Shown: piece after piece, positions 1-11,262 of the stretch
Numbering within the stretch: the stretch's first letter is position 1
Layout of the letters: every line of letters starts with the position of its first letter
DNA from: Apostichopus japonicus
Taxonomy: Eukaryota > Echinodermata > Holothuroidea > Aspidochirotida > Stichopodidae
Direction: 5' to 3'
NCBI RefSeq assembly: GCF_037975245.1
Contig: NC_092580.1
Location: 33,662,501 to 33,726,500 of the forward strand
Length of the DNA: 64,000 nucleotides
Made by a program: the position numbers and the translations under genes
Notes under the pieces: model-generated
Databases searched by the model: none
Seen by the model: only the letters and a program-made list of their open reading frames with translations
What the model was told of the DNA's origin: nothing

Positions 1-647
1 CTTTTACATGTTCTTTTACATATTTTATCAGAAAGACAAACACAGTGATCTTTTACAATTTTTCCAGTAGGATGATTCTTGTTTATTGTCCAATGTCTGG
101 ACTTTAATACATTTGACGAACTTAACTGATGGACAATATAAACTTTTATATTTTGTAAGACAGCTAGATGTGCAGTGGCCTAAAAACAAATATCGTTATC
201 GCAGTGTATTTGAAATGTAATAATTATTTATAGGAAGCGTATCACATACGATTGCTAGCTTAGCTTCATAACATGCTGTCCGTGCAAACAACTTAGGACG
301 AATAATAAAAAAGATGAGAATGAACGTTGTCGACTTCGTTGTGCATACGGTTCGTGACACTCCATCGAGTGCGGTTAGGTAGGCAATATATACGCAGTGG
401 CCAACTGTAGGCTTGTAATTGGCTATAGGCTAAATTTAGCTAATTGCATCTGCCAAATTAAATAAGTAGCTGTATCAGTAGGCCTGAATGTTACTACGAT
501 TATAATAGAGTTAACGGAGCTGACGAGTATTCGAGATCAAAAGAGCAATGACAAAATACCATGCTAAGAAAACAGTTTTTAACATTTTTTCGACACTGAA
601 AGGGGGGAGGGCAGTTGCTCCCCGTGCCCCCCCTGGCTACGTCCCTG
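1..647 (+). mobile_element. Right-hand part of hAT-like element, family E (copy E1)
   Basis: This stretch matches 54830-55488 nearly base for base, apart from small indels. It ends in a G-rich/C-rich block followed by CCTGGCTACGTCCCTG, the inverted form of the family's left end. The left end of this copy lies outside the window. The complete copy E2 at 53271-55488 has an 8-bp target duplication, which supports the right boundary used here. No transposase coding is visible, so this is a non-autonomous remnant. The hAT assignment rests on the CAGGGRCGTAGCCAGG-type terminus and on the 8-bp duplication of E2. Confidence 0.75.
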
Positions 648-689
648 GTCCTTGGGTAATTAACTCAATCTTCATCGCTTCTCTTTTTC

Positions 690-860
690 CAGGTGAATTA
701 ATGGGGACCTACGAGGTTACTTTTAAATACAGTTGCATACGCCGGTTTGTGGATGCACCAAATGGGGAAGACCCCCATGGGATACGTAGTGCCCTTTGAG
801 GAATTTGTTTGTTTTGAACACTTGAATCTGTGGGCGTGACAATTAAGACCTTGCCTTAAT
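690..860 (+). repeat. SINE-like dispersed repeat, fragment
   Basis: The segment resembles 60012-60190. Both contain a block around AATGGGGAC, then GCCGGTTTGTGG, then a GCACC-containing stretch and a GGTGTGACAA-like end. The copy near 60 kb continues into a tail ending GCGCTATATAAGAACTG, which is absent here. No coding potential is apparent. The class is inferred from length and dispersal; the family name is not known to me. Confidence 0.5.
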
Positions 861-3508
861 TATATACTGGAAACCTTATATTTTCAATTTGTTAACCTTG
901 CTTCCATTTGGTTCAGGTACAAATAATTCCCCAAGAATCTGTTGCTACTGCATGCCAGCAAGTCAATCAGGGACATTTCACTATCTGAATTTAGGACTAA
1001 ACCCAATCGCATTTATTAGAATGGGCGGGATCCCCCATGGGATATGGATCTGGAGTTTCAAGCTATAATTTAAAAACTTCTCCGAGTACTCAGAGCATGG
1101 AACTTGCAATGCTCACCGAGCGAGATCTATTTAATGATGAAACAATACCTGAATGCTGCTGATTTGCGAGAACTGCAAAACTACGTGCCATAACGTAGGC
1201 AAAAATCAAAACTGACTTCCTTATTACCAGTTCAGTATTTTTTATTAAAACTTTCATGAGACAGTTGGTTCAGAAAAAGTGTTGTTTTGAGTATTGTATT
1301 GTTGAATAGTCAGAGGTGCTAATCGTTACTCAGTCAACTCTGGGGTGGTAATGTCTTCTGAATTCCCCAACTGATTTAGGTTTGGATGTGATCCATTATG
1401 GATGGCCAGATGCGGACCTACGATTTCTTTAAGAGAGGGTGCGATCCCCGGGTTTGCTAAAGTCGACTCCCATACATGTAGAGGGGAAGTGCTGGGGTTC
1501 GTTACAGAAAACTTCAAGACGTCGAATGATACATGACGCATATGTAGACTATTAATTAGGTTTGTAATTCTGTCTAAGCATAAGGTTGTGCTTTAGAATT
1601 CTGTGTGTGGTTGAAAGGGGTTTTAAACTCCCACAACCTCTGCATACGGGCTCCTGAAGAGGTCCTGTCCACTTTACTCTAAGGAACATCGACTAATACC
1701 CGTGGAGGTAGAGACTGAACGGATGAATGTCTTTGCTGCATCAAATTGTTTGTCAAGGACGGTGTGGTATCCATTCATTTATTCATTTATTTATTTGTTT
1801 CATCAATTGTTGAGGACAAAGAGTAAGTATGAAAAGAACAGTTTATATGTAAAAGTGAATGGAATTAAACTAAGAACCCTTAATGGCTTTAACAAATAGA
1901 ATACTTCCTGAATGAAAAAAACACAAAAGAAATGGTTAACAGAACTGTAGAGCAAACATTCTTGCCATTATAGTCGTGTCTGTCTATTGTTTGTCCTCCC
2001 AACTGTCCCTCCCTTCCGTTGTAGATCAGTATTATCCAGAATGTTTTATAAAAAGTGCCATCACTACACTGGCTGCGTAGAAAACGTCGATTCTGGGCTT
2101 GACTGGCTTGTCGTCTCTACAAAAATAAAGATAAACATGAAGTTTTACTTACTTTGGAAAGATGTACTTAAATTCATTAAAATGATGCATCGACTAACAC
2201 AAGATTGAAACGAAGTCTGCAACAACGTGTTCGATAGGTAGTATATGCAAGTTTAAGCGTACTGCAAACAAATATCCAGTCGCTCGATCAACCAACCAAC
2301 CAACAAAAGCAGAGAGAAAAACTGAAGACGAAAGATTCAAATATTAAACTGTGATATATCAATTCCAAGCTCAACATATTTCCTTTTATTTCTTTGATAT
2401 ACAATTCCGAAATAACTGCATCAATCACAAGTCACAATATTGATTTAGTACCATCAGTTATGAATATGTATCAAACTAATTTGTCCAAATTGTTTCAGAA
2501 ATGTTGCTATTATGTAATTGATCAGAATTCGAACAGAAGGGGCAAAAGGTACCAAGTCTGTAGTTATGTAGTCCAGAACACGTACCACCGAAGTGATACT
2601 CAATGGATTTCTTCATAAAAAGAAACTAAGAAGGAAAAACCCTTTCTTCCCCCACCCCCACCTGGATCCAACTATTGAACACAAGACAGTAATGGTTTCT
2701 GCAAAGGTCAAAGGTTATTTCAAGTCAACTGAGGTTAATGTCTGAAAACCTTGTAAACACTTCAGAAGGTAACGCATTGATGAATAGTATACAAGGTATG
2801 TGGATTCACCTTATTGACTCAAGAAGCATATTGTTTCATGCTGAGGTCAAAGGTCAAGATTCAGAAATCCTTGCAAACTCTGTAACTGCCATAGAAATTG
2901 AACAAGGAAGAATGCTGACACAGTGTATCGCCGTGTGTTTATGCAGCGAAGCCTTGAAAAAAGTGAGGGCGCATTTCGCTGTGCAGCAAAACGCCAGACC
3001 ATATGTACTTCTTCATACGTACATTGTGCATTCGACTTTGAAATTGAATTAGATTTTACCAGTTTTTTTGAAAGAGTGTACTTTTCTCAAGAGGAACATG
3101 TTATGGCGACCATATTGGTTAAGTACTATACTCCTGACTTAAGAACCATATTTGAAAACATTTTTTGGTTTGTATTATTTTAGTTCCCCCCATTCCCACA
3201 CACCTATACTTTTGTGTAATACTTCCATATAAGTCTGTGCATGCAGTTCTCTGTTTAATGTTAATGTTGTAATGTGGGCAGTTGTTTATGCAGGCTAACA
3301 GATCCCACCTTTTGAAGTGAGAGTCCAAAATGTTTGATGCATGTCTACATTCAGTCACAGTCATCAAATAATGAGATGTTAGCACGAGTAGTGGCTTATG
3401 TGTGTCGTTTGGCCTACAAATCTTTGTCCGAACATGGTTAGTGAAAATCATAAGGCCTTAAAATCATATAGTTGAGGAAATTTAGGCAAATAGCCCATAA
3501 AGCAGCCA
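861..3508. other. Intergenic, no recognisable gene
   Basis: No open frame here resembles a known protein, and no splice-bounded exon stands out. The longest frame (2738-3052) has no recognisable motif. A perfect AGGTCA direct repeat with one-base spacing lies at 2844-2856 and a near match at 2705-2717. They sit in two loosely similar blocks that read like a degenerate dispersed repeat. Confidence 0.5.
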
Positions 3509-3906
3509 ATACTCATAGCTAGTACAGTAACTACTGTTCATGTTCCACAACCGTGCATCAGTAACTACTGCGCTGTGTTCGTAACACGGTAACATGTGTT
3601 CCAGGTGGCACAGTAAGTACTGCAAGTGTTTTCTTACTGCAAATTTTAAAAATTTAAAAATTTAAAATTTAATTTTTAAAGTTTAAAATTTACATTTAAA
3701 ATATTTAAAAATTTAAAAAAATTAAGATTTTTTTTTTAAATTACTGCAAATTGTCACCTGTCGGACTCGTGGTTCAACGTGTAACAGCTTTCCAGTAATT
3801 ACTGTGCCAACTGTAACACATGTTACCGTGTTGCGAACACAGCGCAGTAGTTACTGATGCACGGTTGTGGAACATGAACAGTAGTTACTGTACTAGCTAT
3901 GAGTAT
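3509..3906. mobile_element. Foldback MITE with long terminal inverted repeats
   Basis: Left arm 3509-3622 and right arm 3793-3906 are reverse complements with only scattered differences. Each arm contains three palindrome-like CAGTAAxTACTG units. The spacer of about 170 bp is very AT-rich (runs of A and T around 3645-3742) and contains no reading frame. The outermost bases can be read as TA target duplications next to CTCATAGC ends, which would suit a Tc1/mariner-type MITE; that class call is inference. The arms are long enough to form a cruciform or a transcribed hairpin. Confidence 0.8.
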
Positions 3907-5238
3907 CGGGTGCATAAAGTTACTGTTCAGAATATACCTGGCTAGGCTCAGTAGGCTTTGGCTATCTCAAAACTCAGATTACTGGCTAGGCGTATACCGT
4001 AGCCATTTTGCCACATTTACAGTGTTGGGAATAGGTTGCAAATGGAGGATGTGTTTGAATATTTGTACAATTCTAGATAAATTAATAAACTGACATATTC
4101 TAGGATTTAGTTATGCACTAGGCTAACCTACGTTAGACCAAGAGCAAGGCTACGTTCATAGGACTAAGTTAGGCTAAGAATATTTTCTTAGTATTGAGTT
4201 GTTAGTGATTAGCACAGAATACCGTAACCGTCACCCCATGTTATTCTGGCATGTGAATCTATCGATAGGAATACAGTTTTAAGTAAAATGAGGTGGTGAT
4301 GATGATTGTCATTGGACAGCCGTAGCCGGTTAAGGGGCACAGGCTAACTATATCCAGGGTCAAGTGAATAGCAATACAGCAGCTGAGACGACACAAGTAA
4401 ACTAATTAGATTCCTATGCAATTGCTTCTACTATCACTTCCTACGAATTCCATATGTAACTGCAGTCCATTACCACATTTTTGATGATTTTTGCACCAAA
4501 ATGCGGCACACGATATCACCATTTCGAGTGATTTATGTCAACTTAATCACTTTAACAGAATCTATTTTCCAATATTCGGAAGTCAAACGTCATTTGAGTT
4601 CAACAAAGGCTAAAATCTCTTAAAACAACACTGTTAAAAAGGAAAAATAATTGTTTTAGATGAAATTGGTACGTACATTCACCTTATTCAGTACGAAAAC
4701 CATCTCTGCACACTTCACTTTAAATGTTCTCATATATTGCAAATGCGGCAAAGAATGACAAAGCCTTTCAGCTTTCTGGTTTACCTCGTAAACCTCATAA
4801 TCCAACGAGTTTTCGAATTAGGGAGTTTCGACATACCTAGTCAATATTTCGCTGCTACCACGAAATTTCAATGATGGTGTGTGGTCCCTCATTACCCTTA
4901 GTTGCGTACACCACTTTACTAAGTACAATCCTATATTATTAAGTACTTCACCAATAATGAAGGACTTTATAGAAACATCGGAATCATACTATTGCAGAAT
5001 AAAGTGAAGGTTTGAGATAAAATATTCGAAATTTTCAGATGCGAAGAAGAAGAAGATTTTCGATAAAAAGTTGGAATTCGGAAAGTGGAAATTTTATACA
5101 ATATTCGAGAAAACAAGCTTTTGCCAAAAAAATGAAAATGTCGAGAAAAGTTAAAATTTCGGGAAAGAGTTAAACTTCGGAAAACCTTCAAATTTAAGAT
5201 TCTATTATTATTAAATTCTGTAGTCGAAAAGGGAATTG
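3907..5238. other. Intergenic; TTCG-rich periodic stretch near gene C
   Basis: No gene is recognised. Between about 4990 and 5195 the sequence repeats a TTCG core in AT-rich context roughly every 20 bases (TTCGAA, TTCGAT, TTCGGA, TTCGAG, TTCGGG). Looser examples occur from 4810. The stretch ends about 40 bp before the point where similarity between gene C and gene B begins, so it lies close to a duplication breakpoint. Confidence 0.45.
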
Positions 5239-5411
5239 TCACAAACCTGTTGTTGGTTCTGGACAATCGCCACGCCTAACGAAGCGGAGGTTCTTGTTCG
5301 TACAGCGAGCGTGTTTCAGCCAACAGTGAGTGAGGTAAGTGATTCCGTCTGACCCACACACACGTCTTCGTGGGTTTTGAATGTACCTGCATTCTAAGTC
5401 GCAAGGATGGG
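5239..5411 (-). CDS. Gene C exon 2: Kazal domain, probable terminal exon
   Basis: It follows CTTTACAG and opens in phase 1. Six cysteines are spaced C-x3-C-x10-C-x10-C-x6-C-x12-C, the same pattern as Kazal 1 of A and B. The x6 between Cys4 and Cys5 is like agrin/follistatin-type Kazal units. NPRRRVCGSDGITY is conserved. The domain differs from that of gene B at only a few codons, which suggests recent duplication or conservation. A GT at 5245-5246 remains as a possible donor, but no phase-1 exon was found downstream. Confidence 0.7.
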
Positions 5412-6600
5412 CTGTAAAGAAATCGACTGAGTTTAATTTATAATGTCTAAAGGCTTTGATTGTTTAATCATATCAGTTAATGCTACCAATTTCCAGGATA
5501 TTTGTTTGGAGATCTGTTTCAATTTTTCTAACATAAATTTTCATTATTGTATTTTTAACGGACTTAATTTCCAAATGGCAAGGACTGTGAATAGAGTTGA
5601 CAATAATTTTGAAACTCACATGAATATACTACATCTTATGATGCAAAATATATTACAGAAATACTAAATTAAGCCTTCCGCGTTTACATTGACTTATACT
5701 GAACTAGCAATCATACTGGTGGGTTCCTCATTTAAATCTTCATGGACCTAACCATGAATCGGAACATACATTTTGATTATTTTAAAATATATGGCCAACC
5801 GGCTACCACATTCATGATTTGTTGATCTGTTGTAATGAGCTCTTCCTCTAAGATATCGTCTCTTACAACTTGCCAATTTTAGTTATCATTTTAAGATAAA
5901 GTTACGGCCATCACAAGCTAAGATTTATGACCTTAAGATGAGATTTTAGTTTGGGCCTGTACAAAGAGACATCTTAATCTTGCTAATTTCGTGAAACTTG
6001 CATATAATGAACATATGCAAGTTTTCAGATTGCTGGCTAAAGTGGGCCTTTTGTGCAAAAGGGGAAGTTGAACTTCATTGTGTGAGTGATGTCAGAGATG
6101 CACATTGACAAAACAACAAATGCTGTGTACTTCTTTTTATTGTTTTGACCTTTAGTTAAGTACGATTTCAACGTTCAATATATGGAGTTGTGAAGCTTAA
6201 CACAAATACCAATAAACATGATTGGAGAGTCTGGTGCATCCTCTTTACAACTATAGAAAAGGGAATTTGATTTTGTTTTCTTTGTTGTTGCATTTTGCAT
6301 TTCTGCTCAATCCTTTGCAATTTTCCACTGGAAATGTGCAACTAAATGGGTATCTTTTGCATATTCCATTCACAATTTAATATAATCTCCTATAGATGAA
6401 CATGTTTAAAAAAATTTACCAGCCCTCCCTTCGTTGGTCCTTTTCCCACTTCTTACCACATTCTTACCTCTTATACCTGCCCCTCTCTGGCCATCATTGT
6501 TATTTTCTTCAGAGCTCTCATCCTCTGAACTCGAGTCTGCGTTACAAAGACAAAGCTGGACGACGATTAGAAACAGTGCAAAGTACAGGAAAAACCTCAT
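5239..6600 (-). CDS. Gene C: short secreted single-Kazal protein, paralogue of genes A and B
   Basis: Two exons are proposed. Exon 1 runs 6600 to 6420 and the terminal exon 5411 to 5239. The join is phase 1, keeps frame, and gives about 117 residues. Exon 1 encodes a hydrophobic signal peptide (about residues 1-19) and an acidic Ser/Glu/Asn stretch nearly identical to gene B. The low-complexity region that follows is far shorter than in A or B (60 codons versus 281 and 192). The second exon is a complete six-cysteine Kazal domain. The third exon of A and B is missing. Reading past the ancestral donor (exon edge 5247) meets TGA at 5239-5241 after two codons, so this exon can be terminal. Role inferred from family: extracellular serine-protease inhibition. 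It may instead be a decaying duplicate; no internal stop is seen. Confidence 0.65.
5412..6419 (-). other. Gene C intron 1, partly homologous to gene B intron 1
   Basis: From the acceptor out to about 5940 the sequence matches gene B intron 1 (25412 to about 25920), including shared phrases such as GTAATGAGCTCTTCCTC. After that the two introns diverge. Shared intron plus shared exons mean genomic segmental duplication, not retroposition. Confidence 0.75.
6420..6600 (-). CDS. Gene C exon 1: signal peptide and contracted acidic region
   Basis: The ATG at 6600 is chosen because it opens MRFFLYFALFLIVVQLCLC, matching the gene B leader, and lies 6 nt after a likely acceptor AG at 6607-6608. Three donors give the same phase 1: after 6477 (GTATAAG), after 6468 (GTAAGA, the strongest) and after 6420 (GTAAAT, the position equivalent to the donor of gene B). 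An upstream in-frame ATG at 6621 would lie inside the proposed intron and is less likely. Confidence 0.65.
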
Positions 6601-6788
6601 CTTCTTCTGCGAATTACACAATGAAGGTTGTATTATAACAGAATGTCATTTTTACAGATAACAGTTCAAATATTTGAAAAGGTTAAAACTATGGTTATTA
6701 TATACTTAAACAGCGATTGGCAGAAAAAAAAATGCGAGAAATAAAGTGCAATGCAACCAACGATGCCATTGGATTTCTAATTGCAATT

Positions 6789-6794
6789 ATATAT

Positions 6795-6886
<92 letters not shown>

Positions 6887-6890
6887 GTTC
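6789..6890. repeat. (AT)n microsatellite
   Basis: About 100 bp of nearly pure TA dinucleotide repeat, interrupted once by GTATATA. Open frames of Ile/Tyr across it are artefacts of the repeat. Confidence 0.95.
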
Positions 6891-6897
6891 CAAATAT

Positions 6898-7215
6898 ATT
6901 GACAGTTAGCCAGTAACTCCACAATGGTACTAAACTACGTACTGTATTGACAGTTAGTCAGTGACTCATACTATGTGACTAAACTACACACTATATTGAC
7001 AGTTAGGCAGTTTCTCTGAACTATGGGACCAAACTACATACTACATTGACAGTTATGCAGTAACTCTTACTATGGGACTAAACTACGTACTATATTGACA
7101 GTTAGGCAGTAACTCTTACTATGGGACTTAACTACACACTATATTGACCGTTAAGCAGTAACTCTTACTATCGGACTAAACTACGTACTATATTGACAGT
7201 TAGACAGCAACTTCT
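6898..7215. repeat. 49-bp tandem repeat, about 6.5 copies
   Basis: Units begin with ATTGACAGTTAG at 6898, 6946, 6995, 7045, 7094, 7143 and 7192, a period of 48-50 bp. Each carries GCAGTAACTC and ACTAAACTAC variants. The array starts where the (AT)n tract ends. No coding frame is conserved between units, so this is a minisatellite. Confidence 0.9.
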
Positions 7216-7468
7216 TAGTTGTTTGTCCTCCATAGAGAAATGCAAATAATCATTTATCACAATATTTCCGACGTAACGTCATGAAATATTCGATATGAAC
7301 CGTCCCCTGATCATTGAAAATTTAAACACAGGATTAGTTGTATTATATTGACAGGGCCTGTTTGATAATCTTTATTGTCCGAAGATAGTTCGCATCGGAT
7401 ATTTTTTGCACAGATTTGTTTAGTTAATCCCTGCCCCGAAGAAAAGAAAAGAAAAATCTCAAAGGAAG
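7216..7468. other. Spacer, nothing recognised
   Basis: A short unique stretch between the 49-bp array and element D1, with no gene or repeat that I can identify. Confidence 0.4.
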
Positions 7469-8128
7469 CAAGGGCGGCGGAAGCACTTTTAATCTGGGGG
7501 GGGGGGGGGGCACCGACATCAAAGGGCACTTTGCAGAAATTCGATTGGACTGATGCAGCCTTATATTTAGTTTCCTTTATAACTCTTATTGTCTTATCTT
7601 ATTTGCGTATACACATCACTCCATCAACGCCCCCACCCCCCCCCCCCCCCCCAAGGAAAATATGCATACTAGCACTGCAATATCCAATGTGCAAATTGGG
7701 AAACAAGGAACAAGTTTTCTTTTGAGACAAAATGAGGTGAAACCATGCTAGTTGCTAATGTAGGAATCCTCCGAGTTAGAGTTTATGTCTTGTTAATATC
7801 TTAACCATTTTTTCCATTCGACATAGCTTGAGTTTGACCCACAGATATTCATTAAAAGTCATGGGCGTAGCCAGGATTTGTATGCACGACTATCTGAGCG
7901 GAGCGCCACCATCGGTTGGCGCGGAGCGTACAAGAAAATTTTTGGTTTTACAAACCCCTCAGATGGCCGGAAACGGCCCTTCCCGAGTGTTCATTCTGGT
8001 TCCCTGGCCTCTTGCTAACTTGAGACACCCCAATTTTTATGTAGCAAAAGGGCACATTTTTAACCTGAGGAAAAGTGGGGGGGGGGGGGGCACGTGCCCC
8101 CTATGCCCCCCCGGTTCCGCCGCCCTTG
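7469..8128 (+). mobile_element. hAT-like element D1 carrying part of element E
   Basis: The left end is CAAGGGCGGCGGAAGC and the right end is its approximate inverse (GGTTCCGCCGCCCTTG). The first 180 bp and last 100 bp match D2 (53582-54475). Inside, 7861-8030 matches the left part of element E (53271-53500), including the E-type GGGCGTAGCCAGG start. D1 therefore contains a truncated E. Flanking octamers match only partly (5 of 8), so the target duplication is degraded or the ends have drifted. No transposase frame is present. Confidence 0.75.
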
Positions 8129-8716
8129 GAAAAAAGAAAGAAAAACAAAACAAAGCAAAGCAAATGAAAACGAGTCATGAAAATACTTACTCAGGATAGT
8201 AATGGAAGCAATAGAGACCTTGATGATCAAAGAACCATCGATAAATGTTTCGGAGTTTGGGTTAAACAGTTAGTTTAAATAGTTTTTCACATGTGCCCAT
8301 GGCTTTGTCATAGGATGGTGTATGATTTCACAATTTCCTCTAGAAAATGTTAAATATACATTAATGCTCACATGGTGAAGTATGGTTGTAATAAGTGCAG
8401 TCGGTTTCGATGTAGCAAATTAAGAAGAAAGATAAGAGTTATTTCCTTACTGATTTATCGATGAACCATTTGAAGTTATGACTCATACGGTATTACACCG
8501 ACGGGGGAATAATATTTGCGCAAAATACCACCGTATTAACAACACTTCTTAGTACAGTCATACGTTATCGGAATCTTATTGTTTGACCTTAAGACATGAT
8601 ATGCCAATCGAAAGTAAACTATAAACTTTAATATAATACAATAATAAAGTACAGTACGAAAAAGCAGTATCAGTTAATGGTCTAATGAAACAATAGGATA
8701 CGACGACTTTTATTTC
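8129..8716. other. Intergenic, nothing recognised
   Basis: AT-rich unique sequence without an exon-like frame or repeat structure that I can see. Confidence 0.4.
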
Positions 8717-9532
8717 TTAAAGGAGAAATAAACTCTGGGGTTTTGCAGTAACCTAATAGTAGGGACTAAGATTCTTACACCCTCTGTGAAATAACTAGCC
8801 AACTTGAACTACCTTTTCCCGAATTTCGAGGAATATTCTCATTATTTTTAAAAACCTACTGTGCTGGCGGCCCTTATAGAACGAGGGCGCTTCAAAGATG
8901 ACGTCAGCGAGCCACATCGTAAGTTAAATAATTCCCCTATCTGCATATGAACAGTACTTGCTCTCGGAGAATGTTCGGAAGTTGGTGCAAAATGCCGGAG
9001 TACCAAAAATTTGGTTGAGTGACAGGAGAGGGGAAACGATAATATGTTATTTATGACGGGGAAATTGTTTCCAGAGATAAGAGAATGTATAGGCACAAAA
9101 GCACCAAGCTTGCCCCTCCGTCGCACACATATTACTAGTATTGGAAGTACTAGCATCATATAGTGACTGCCAGTGTTGGCCACAGATGAGATCTGTTTAG
9201 CAAGCTCTAAGTCTCGTTGTCTCAGTTCCTCCACTGTGTATTCAGGGTCGGAAAGTATTTCGGAAGGAAAATTTGACTAGATATTGCCTTATTTATCAGG
9301 CGCGTAGGAAAAGTATGTGTTGAAATGCGATATGTGGATCGCTTAGGTCACGAAACAAGCGGAGTACTGTGTCGGACTTGAAACAAAATTGCGAGTGCCA
9401 TGGGCGACAATTAAATCGCTTTTTAAGGTTGAAAGAAAATTTTCAAGCAATCTTGTTGCTTCTGTCGAAAAGAGCGTACTGCAAAACGGTATTCTCCAAG
9501 CAGAAAAGTCTAGGATTTATTTCCCCTTTGAA
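8717..9532. mobile_element. Kolobok/T2-like MITE, copy 1
   Basis: It starts TTAAAGGAGAAA and is similar along most of its length to 18614-19693, same orientation. The right end is degenerate (TTTCCCCTTTGAA). TTAAAGGRR ends with TTAA target sites are known for T2-type elements of the Kolobok superfamily. A CRE palindrome TGACGTCA lies at 8899-8906. The minus frame at 8848-9234 is not conserved in the other copy and is not called. Confidence 0.7.
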
Positions 9533-9845
9533 ATATAGGAAACAGACCGAGCAAAAATAAAACAGCAATAACAACAACTTGTTCCACGAACACGTGTTTA
9601 CAGATTATCTATAGGTGTATCAGTTGTAGGGAATAAATGGATACAGAACCTAAATATGTGACTCTTAATGGTAGTTTGATGATGTACATGATGAATCTTT
9701 AGCTGCAGTCTTTGTTATTGGTAAAATCCAAAGGAAAAAGTACCAAGTTTTACCAAGGTTGCGTTTTAATTCAGCTTTCGGATCGTATGGTGGAAATGAT
9801 GTCATCTGAGAAGATGAACTTGTTTTCAAGAAACCCTTTTAGTTA
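9533..9845. other. Spacer, nothing recognised
   Basis: No exon, RNA gene or clear repeat is visible in this stretch. Confidence 0.4.
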
Positions 9846-10210
9846 ACGCGACGAGTAACTGGAATATTATTTTGGCGGTAATGTAACGAAGAATAACGAT
9901 ATCATTAATGAAGGTTAGTATTAACAAAATGCGTAATTGAAAGGAAGGTAACTTACAAGTAGTCAACATATCACTATAGGAGAAAGGTAAGCCGACGAGT
10001 AACAACTATAACATTATAAGATAACATTGCGAGTAACAACAACATGATTGACAGGAAGGCAACTTGAAAAGTAACATAACCTGATGAATATAACTTCTGT
10101 ACCGTTATAGAGGTAACGTGACGTGTAACAAAACATAAATGAAGGTAAGGTAACGAGAACAGTAACATCAATATCACTGTAAGGAAGGTAACCCGACGAG
10201 CAGCTTCCAT
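9846..10210. repeat. Degenerate GTAAC-rich tandem repeat
   Basis: Phrases such as GACGAGTAAC, GGAAGGTAAC and AGTAACATAAC recur at irregular intervals of about 20-60 bp, often paired with AACATNA blocks. Minus-strand frames through it have no recognisable motif and follow the repeat. Confidence 0.6.
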
Positions 10211-11262
10211 ATACCATAATATATATATATAGGTAGATGACGATTAACACAAAGACTCATTGAAATGCATTATGTAACATTACCAATTATACTATAACGA
10301 AATTCTATCCAATATAAAATATATAAATATCTGATAATTATATCATCAAAGATGAGCATATTACTCAGCGATTCACCATATTACACTAATTGAATGTTGA
10401 AGTAAACAGAAATTAAAAAAAGAGCTTTATTTCGTGGTTTATTTTTAACTCTTTGCAAATCTATACCATCTAAGTTGCCTAGTAGTCTTGCTATTTATGA
10501 ATTACCATAATGAACATTTCATCCGATAAAACAAACAACATCATTAAACAAATAAATGAAAACGAAAACAATCAGTTTTAGATGAGCCGAACAGGAAACG
10601 GTAAACAATCGAGCAGATTATTGAGTTGAAATTTGATAAATATTTCAAAGATAGCCTATTTTAAAACCCCATAAGAAAGTAACTCATTAGTTTATCTAGT
10701 CAAGTTTCATTTAAAGTAGTGCAGCAAAACTCTTTAAAATTTTGAAATTAGCTGTAATATTTTTTATTGTAAGATCGAAAGTGTCCGGCCGACGAAATGA
10801 TGAGGTTTGGATCAAATTGATTAATAATCATTATTCAATTACAATCATGATATGAAAAATAATCTAGAAGGATGTCGTAGTTTGGTTAAGTGAAATCTTA
10901 TTGGAAGAAATACTCATACGTTTGTTAAAAATTCCCACTAAATAAAAAAAAATAAAAAAAAGGTTTTAAATGTAATTTTTAGACTAGGCGTCTTCCTATA
11001 GGTACGAGGCATCTTATATACAGTAAATACTATTGTGTAACTGGCTATTCGGATCTGTATGCACCATATTATGATAATGTTGGTGTCTGTTAGAGTTTGT
11101 GGTCATACAATGAGTCCATCGTCATGGTTTGTCGTCATGGTTGTATATTTTACATGGTTCTCAATTGTTGGTATTTTCCGTTGAAGATACACATAATTAT
11201 GCAGGTTAAAACTACTTATAAAGTTGGAAATCTGTTCTCGCGTTTCAAGATCCAAACGGTTA
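10211..11262. other. Intergenic, 3' flank of gene A
   Basis: AT-rich sequence downstream of the gene A stop. An AATAAA on the minus strand occurs near 10763, about 500 nt past the stop, and could be the polyadenylation signal; this is only a candidate. No other gene is seen. Confidence 0.4.

Noticed and set aside
2738-3052. 104-codon plus frame
   Set aside because: No recognisable motif, an overlapping frame of similar length, and a position in repeat-like DNA.
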